The position numbers and the translations under genes are program-made. From an uncultured Alphaproteobacteria bacterium (lineage in GTDB: Bacteria; Pseudomonadota; Alphaproteobacteria; Caulobacterales; Caulobacteraceae), in the NCBI GenBank assembly GCA_903933475.1, contig CAIZKE010000161.1:1-5892 (forward strand): a stretch of DNA of 5,892 nucleotides. Direction: 5' to 3'. Below the pieces are notes generated by a model. It searched no databases, was not told the DNA's origin, and saw only the letters and a program-made list of their open reading frames with translations. Shown here piece after piece: positions 1-5,892 of this stretch. Position 1 is the stretch's first letter. Each line of letters starts with the position of its first letter.

Positions 1-1
1 G

Positions 2-2056
<2,055 letters not shown>

Positions 2057-2083
2057 GCCGCAGAACCCAACCGGATAACCCGG

Positions 2084-2119
2084 GGGGCGGCACGCGCAGG
2101 CGTGTCGCCCCTTTTCCTT
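2084..2119 (+). terminator. Intrinsic terminator of the rpoBC transcript
   Basis: A 12-bp GC-rich stem pairs 2084-2095 with 2100-2111. Every position pairs, with one G-U wobble (2090 with 2105). The loop is GCAG (2096-2099), and the stem is followed at once by TTTTCCTT. It starts 27 bp after the rpoC stop codon and before the zinc-finger gene, as expected for the end of the rpoBC transcript. The T tract is short and interrupted, so some readthrough into the next gene is possible. Confidence 0.85.
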
Positions 2120-2157
2120 GGGGGATTGCAACCGTCGCGCGGTATCCCACATCAGGG

Positions 2158-2176
2158 CCGGGTGGGGACCCCGGAG
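2158..2176 (+). promoter_or_regulatory. Possible hairpin covering the Shine-Dalgarno sequence of the zinc-finger gene
   Basis: CCGGG (2158-2162) can pair with CCCGG (2170-2174) around a 7-nt loop. The 3' arm contains the first two bases of the GGAG Shine-Dalgarno sequence (2173-2176), which sits 7 nt before the ATG at 2184. If it forms in the mRNA, it would dampen translation initiation. The stem is only five base pairs, in a GC-rich background where such pairings arise by chance, so this is weak evidence. Confidence 0.25.
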
Positions 2177-2183
2177 ACAACAC

Positions 2184-2510
2184 ATGCCGCTCTTGCTCTG
2201 CCCGAACTGTAACACCTCCATGCAGACCGTATCGCGCTCCGGCGTGGAACTGGATATGTGCCCTTCCTGCCGGGGGGTCTGGATGGATCGCGGTGAACTT
2301 GAAAAAGTCCTGGGGGCCGTTCGCGAAGACATCGAAGACCGGGGGCCGTCAAGAAAGCCGCCAGAGCGGGAGACGGACGCATTTCGAAGGCCCCCCGAGG
2401 ACGGGGTTCGGCGTTATTCCGACGACGATGGGCGCCGGCGGCAGGGTTGGGACGATGATCGCATACCGAGGAAGAAGCGCGGCTTCGACATCTTCGATAT
2501 ATTCGACTGA
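2184..2510 (+). CDS. Small zf-TFIIB domain zinc-finger protein
   Basis: A 108-residue protein with an N-terminal zinc-ribbon of the zf-TFIIB type, named for similarity to the TFIIB zinc ribbon. Cys6/Cys9 (CPNC) and Cys26/Cys29 (CPSC) are the apparent zinc ligands, followed by the family signature RGVWMDRGELEKVL (residues 30-43). The rest is highly charged, low in hydrophobic residues and probably disordered (residues about 44-97), ending in the short repeat-like motif GFDIFDIFD. No signal peptide or membrane segment is seen. I chose the ATG at 2184 because GGAG lies 7 nt upstream and the zinc finger starts at residue 6. An in-frame TTG at 2118 would add 22 unconvincing residues and overlap the terminator region. 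Codons rare in GC-rich genomes (AGA, AGG, CGA, ATA) appear in its second half, unlike its highly expressed neighbours, suggesting modest expression. The role is unknown: proteins of this family are small and mostly uncharacterised, and nucleic-acid or protein binding is only inferred from the fold. Confidence 0.88.
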   Translation: MPLLLCPNCNTSMQTVSRSGVELDMCPSCRGVWMDRGELEKVLGAVREDIEDRGPSRKPPERETDAFRRPPEDGVRRYSDDDGRRRQGWDDDRIPRKKRGFDIFDIFD

Positions 2511-2512
2511 CA

Positions 2513-2545
2513 TCGGCGTCTGCGCCTTGGTGCCGTTGACGCCGA
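2513..2545 (+). repeat. 8-bp inverted repeat just after the zinc-finger gene
   Basis: TCGGCGTC (2513-2520) and GACGCCGA (2538-2545) are perfect reverse complements separated by 17 nt. The repeat begins 2 nt after the TGA stop. It has no T tract, so it is not a convincing terminator alone. Its right arm overlaps the TTGACG of a candidate promoter at 2536, so it could be an operator or an mRNA 3'-end stem. An 8-bp repeat in a GC-rich spacer of this size can also occur by chance. Confidence 0.35.
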
Positions 2546-2564
2546 CGGGCCTTCCGAGTATGAA
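2536..2564 (+). promoter_or_regulatory. Candidate sigma70-type promoter for the str operon
   Basis: TTGACG (2536-2541) matches the -35 consensus at five of six bases. A 17-bp spacer separates it from TATGAA (2559-2564), which matches the -10 consensus at four of six. Transcription would start near 2571 and give a leader of about 200 nt before rpsL. The terminator after rpoC makes a separate promoter for the str operon likely. I saw no better -35/-10 pair closer to rpsL, but alphaproteobacterial promoters are often degenerate and this call rests on motif match only. Confidence 0.28.
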
Positions 2565-2642
2565 CCGCGCTCTTTCGAGGCCGGGAGGGAGTCGTCCTGG
2601 TCACCGATGAGCGGTTATCGCCCTCCGGGGTGGTGACGAACC

Positions 2643-2677
2643 CGCCGATGCGATCGTCTTCGCGCCGGCGAGTTTTT
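2643..2677 (+). terminator. Terminator-like hairpin in the spacer upstream of rpsL
   Basis: The arms 2643-2653 and 2660-2670 form an 11-position stem with nine Watson-Crick pairs, one G-U wobble (2649 with 2664) and one A-C mismatch (2648 with 2665). The loop is TCGTCT. AG and then five T (2673-2677) follow. It could end transcripts of the zinc-finger gene, whose stop is 133 bp upstream. If the str promoter lies upstream of it (candidate at 2536), it would instead act inside the rpsL leader as an attenuator. The rest of the 2511-2771 spacer shows no convincing coding sequence; its most AT-rich patch is around 2703-2717. Confidence 0.45.
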
Positions 2678-2771
2678 GCGTTCAGAGGTCCTGGCCCCGG
2701 ATCGAATTCGTAATTGGAACCCCCATGAGGCGCCGCGGCCAAACGGCACACGTCTCCACAGCAGAGAATAA

Positions 2772-3143
2772 ATGCCCACAGTCAATCAGCTCATCCGCAA
2801 GCCAAGGCAAGATAAGCCTTCGCGGAACAAGGTCCCGGCCCTCAAGGGTTGCCCCCAGCGTCGCGGCGTCTGCACCCGGGTCTATACGACGACCCCGAAG
2901 AAGCCCAACTCGGCCCTGCGGAAGGTCGCCAAGGTGCGCCTGACCACGGGCATCGAAGCGGTCTGCTACATCCCCGGCGAGGGTCACAACTTGCAGGAGC
3001 ACTCCGTGGTGCTCATCCGCGGCGGCCGGGTGAAGGACCTTCCGGGTGTCCGCTATCACATCCTGCGCGGCGTTCTCGACACCCAAGGGGTGAAGGATCG
3101 CAAGCAGCGCCGTTCGCTCTACGGCGCCAAGCGTCCGAAGTAA
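2772..3143 (+). CDS. rpsL: 30S ribosomal protein S12
   Basis: S12 sits near the decoding centre of the small ribosomal subunit and helps control tRNA selection accuracy. The 123-residue protein is the usual bacterial length and aligns with E. coli S12 without gaps through the core. Recognisable blocks are MPTVNQLIRKPR at the start, CPQRRGVCTRVYTTTPKKPNSALRK (residues 27-51), GEGHNLQEHSV and RGGRVKDLPGVRYH. Counting Met as 1, Lys43 and Lys88, the classic streptomycin-resistance positions, are both the sensitive-type Lys, and Pro91 is unchanged. Asp89, the residue methylthiolated by RimO in E. coli, is present. The ATG at 2772 is fixed by the conserved N-terminus. Its Shine-Dalgarno is weak (GAGA at 2764-2767), which is odd for a highly expressed gene. 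It is the first gene of the str operon and lies 12 bp before rpsG. Confidence 0.99.
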   Translation: MPTVNQLIRKPRQDKPSRNKVPALKGCPQRRGVCTRVYTTTPKKPNSALRKVAKVRLTTGIEAVCYIPGEGHNLQEHSVVLIRGGRVKDLPGVRYHILRGVLDTQGVKDRKQRRSLYGAKRPK

Positions 3144-3147
3144 GGAG
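3142..3147 (+). promoter_or_regulatory. Strong Shine-Dalgarno sequence of rpsG overlapping the rpsL stop
   Basis: AAGGAG lies 8 nt before the rpsG ATG, and its first two bases are the last two of the rpsL TAA stop. Ribosomes finishing S12 therefore cover the S7 initiation site, which favours coupled translation of the two proteins. This is the strongest Shine-Dalgarno sequence in the window. Confidence 0.85.
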
Positions 3148-3155
3148 ACGAGTCC

Positions 3156-3629
3156 ATGTCCCGCCGCCGCCGCGCCGAGAAGCGTGAAGTCCTGCCGGAT
3201 CCCAAGTTTGGCGATCTGACCGTCACCAAGTTCATGAACTACGTCATGTACGAAGGTAAGAAGGCCGTCGCCGAGAACATTCTCTACGGTGCCTTCGACA
3301 TCCTGGAGTCCAAGCGCAAGGATCAGGGTCCTCTTGAGACCTTCCATGCCGCCCTCGACAACGTGGCTCCGGGCATCGAAGTCCGCTCCCGCCGGGTTGG
3401 CGGTGCGACCTACCAGGTTCCGGTCGAGGTTCGTCCGGATCGCCGCAAGGCTCTGGCCATCCGCTGGCTCGTGACCGCCGCTCGCAAGCGCGGTGAGAAC
3501 ACGATGACGGAGAAACTGGCTGGGGAACTCCTGGACGCGTCTTCCAACCGCGGGACGGCGGTCAAGAAGCGTGAGGACACGCACAAGATGGCCGAGGCCA
3601 ACCGGGCCTTCTCTCACTACCGCTGGTAA
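3156..3629 (+). CDS. rpsG: 30S ribosomal protein S7
   Basis: S7 binds the 3' major domain of 16S rRNA, nucleates assembly of the 30S head and lines the E-site region. The 157-residue length fits the common bacterial form of about 156. The start MSRRRRAEKREVLPDPKFGD, the signature DLTVTKFMNYVMYEGKK (near residues 22-38), the beta-hairpin region EVRSRRVGGATYQVPVEVRPDRR and the ending AEANRAFSHYRW are all typical. The ATG at 3156 is set by AAGGAG 8 nt upstream and by the conserved N-terminus. The 12-bp spacer from rpsL suggests tight translational coupling. In E. coli, S7 represses its own operon by binding the longer rpsL-rpsG spacer; there is no room for that site here. Confidence 0.99.
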   Translation: MSRRRRAEKREVLPDPKFGDLTVTKFMNYVMYEGKKAVAENILYGAFDILESKRKDQGPLETFHAALDNVAPGIEVRSRRVGGATYQVPVEVRPDRRKALAIRWLVTAARKRGENTMTEKLAGELLDASSNRGTAVKKREDTHKMAEANRAFSHYRW

Positions 3630-3652
3630 GACCTGCGGATATACAGGATCAC

Positions 3653-3689
3653 CGGCGCGGGGGCCCTCAAAGCCTCTCGCGCCGTTCTT
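3653..3689 (+). promoter_or_regulatory. GC-rich hairpin in the rpsG-fusA spacer (attenuator or RNA-processing candidate)
   Basis: The arms 3653-3663 and 3674-3684 pair over 11 bp, including two G-U wobbles (3660 with 3677, 3662 with 3675). The 10-nt loop is 3664-3673, and TTCTT follows. It starts 24 nt after the rpsG stop and lies in a 96-bp spacer inside what is normally one operon. The downstream T run is too short and interrupted for a strong terminator, so partial termination, an RNase processing site or a stabilising 3' stem are all possible. A 10-bp palindrome (TCTTGCAAGA, 3686-3695) abuts it. Confidence 0.5.
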
Positions 3690-3725
3690 GCAAGACACCG
3701 ACGCCCCTCTAGCTGAGCGCCCGCC

Positions 3726-5804
<2,079 letters not shown>

Positions 5805-5830
5805 CCCCGAACCAACCCCAATCTAGAGGA

Positions 5831-5851
5831 CAGGCCCGGAGAGGGCTGGAG
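5831..5851 (+). promoter_or_regulatory. Ribosome binding site of tuf with a small adjacent hairpin
   Basis: GGAG (5848-5851) lies 6 nt before the tuf ATG. Just upstream, GCCC (5834-5837) can pair with GGGC (5843-5846) around the loop GGAGA; two more pairs form across a bulged G at 5833. The loop also carries a purine-rich Shine-Dalgarno-like stretch. The stem is short and its role, if any, is inferred. The 53-bp fusA-tuf spacer otherwise shows no terminator or clear promoter, which supports co-transcription. Confidence 0.4.
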
Positions 5852-5857
5852 CTTGAA

Positions 5858-5892
5858 ATGGCCAAAGAGAAATTCGAACGCAACAAGCCGCA
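5858..5892 (+). CDS. tuf: Elongation factor Tu, N-terminal fragment (3' cut by window edge)
   Basis: Only 11 full codons are present, reading MAKEKFERNKP, plus two bases (CA) consistent with the next His. This matches the start of bacterial, and especially alphaproteobacterial, EF-Tu, which delivers aminoacyl-tRNA to the ribosome as a GTP complex. The GTP-binding motifs lie beyond the window. Position right after fusA is the standard str-operon place for a tuf copy. Whether the genome has a second tuf copy cannot be told from here. Confidence 0.95.
   Translation, partial: MAKEKFERNKP

Noticed and set aside
2126..2148. Possible promoter TTGCAA...TATCCC upstream of the zinc-finger gene
   Set aside because: The spacing is 11 bp and the -10 match is poor; using TTGGGG at 2118 gives 19 bp with a weak -10. 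Neither is convincing.
2118..2183. Upstream TTG start extending the zinc-finger protein by 22 residues
   Set aside because: The extra residues match nothing, the start abuts the rpoC terminator T tract, and the ATG at 2184 has a well-spaced GGAG and places the zinc finger at residue 6.
2293..2610. Open frame of 105 codons on the + strand overlapping the zinc-finger gene
   Set aside because: It is out of frame with the zinc-finger protein, which has clear family motifs, and its translation shows no recognisable features.
2725..2943. Open frame of 72 codons starting at the ATG at 2725, overlapping rpsL out of frame
   Set aside because: No clear Shine-Dalgarno, most of its length lies within conserved rpsL, and the protein is low-complexity and basic. 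A short regulatory upstream start cannot be excluded but has no support.
2772..3143. Possible streptomycin-resistance change in rpsL
   Set aside because: Lys43, Lys88 and Pro91 (Met counted as 1) are all the ordinary sensitive-type residues.

Overview
This GC-rich window carries core gene-expression machinery, all on the + strand. In order: the C-terminal half of rpoC (RNA polymerase beta'), a small zf-TFIIB-type zinc-finger protein, rpsL (S12), rpsG (S7), fusA (EF-G) and the first codons of tuf (EF-Tu). The gene order, the strong GC bias at third codon positions, and the sequences of beta', S12, S7, EF-G and the EF-Tu N-terminus fit an alphaproteobacterium, most likely near Caulobacterales. 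That placement rests on remembered family sequences, not on a search.

Layout: positions 2-2056 are the 3' part of rpoC, entering at the bridge helix. A strong intrinsic terminator (2084-2119) follows directly. The zinc-finger gene (2184-2510) has its own Shine-Dalgarno sequence. A 261-bp non-coding stretch (2511-2771) holds an inverted repeat, a weak sigma70-like promoter candidate and a terminator-like hairpin, and is the probable control region of the str operon. The str operon then runs rpsL-rpsG (12-bp spacer), a 96-bp spacer with a GC-rich hairpin, fusA, a 53-bp spacer, and tuf, which the window edge cuts after 11 full codons.

The genes cooperate in information flow: beta' is a catalytic subunit of RNA polymerase, S12 and S7 are 30S ribosomal proteins, and EF-G and EF-Tu are the two main elongation GTPases. 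All the known families look intact, with no frameshifts or lost catalytic motifs.

I found no mobile element, CRISPR array, tRNA, rRNA or defence-like cassette, and nothing that qualifies as a new system. The most interesting items are the zinc-finger gene between rpoC and the str operon, the structured rpsL leader, and the 12-bp S12-S7 spacer, which leaves no room for an E. coli-type S7 translational operator and contrasts with the hairpin-bearing spacer before fusA.
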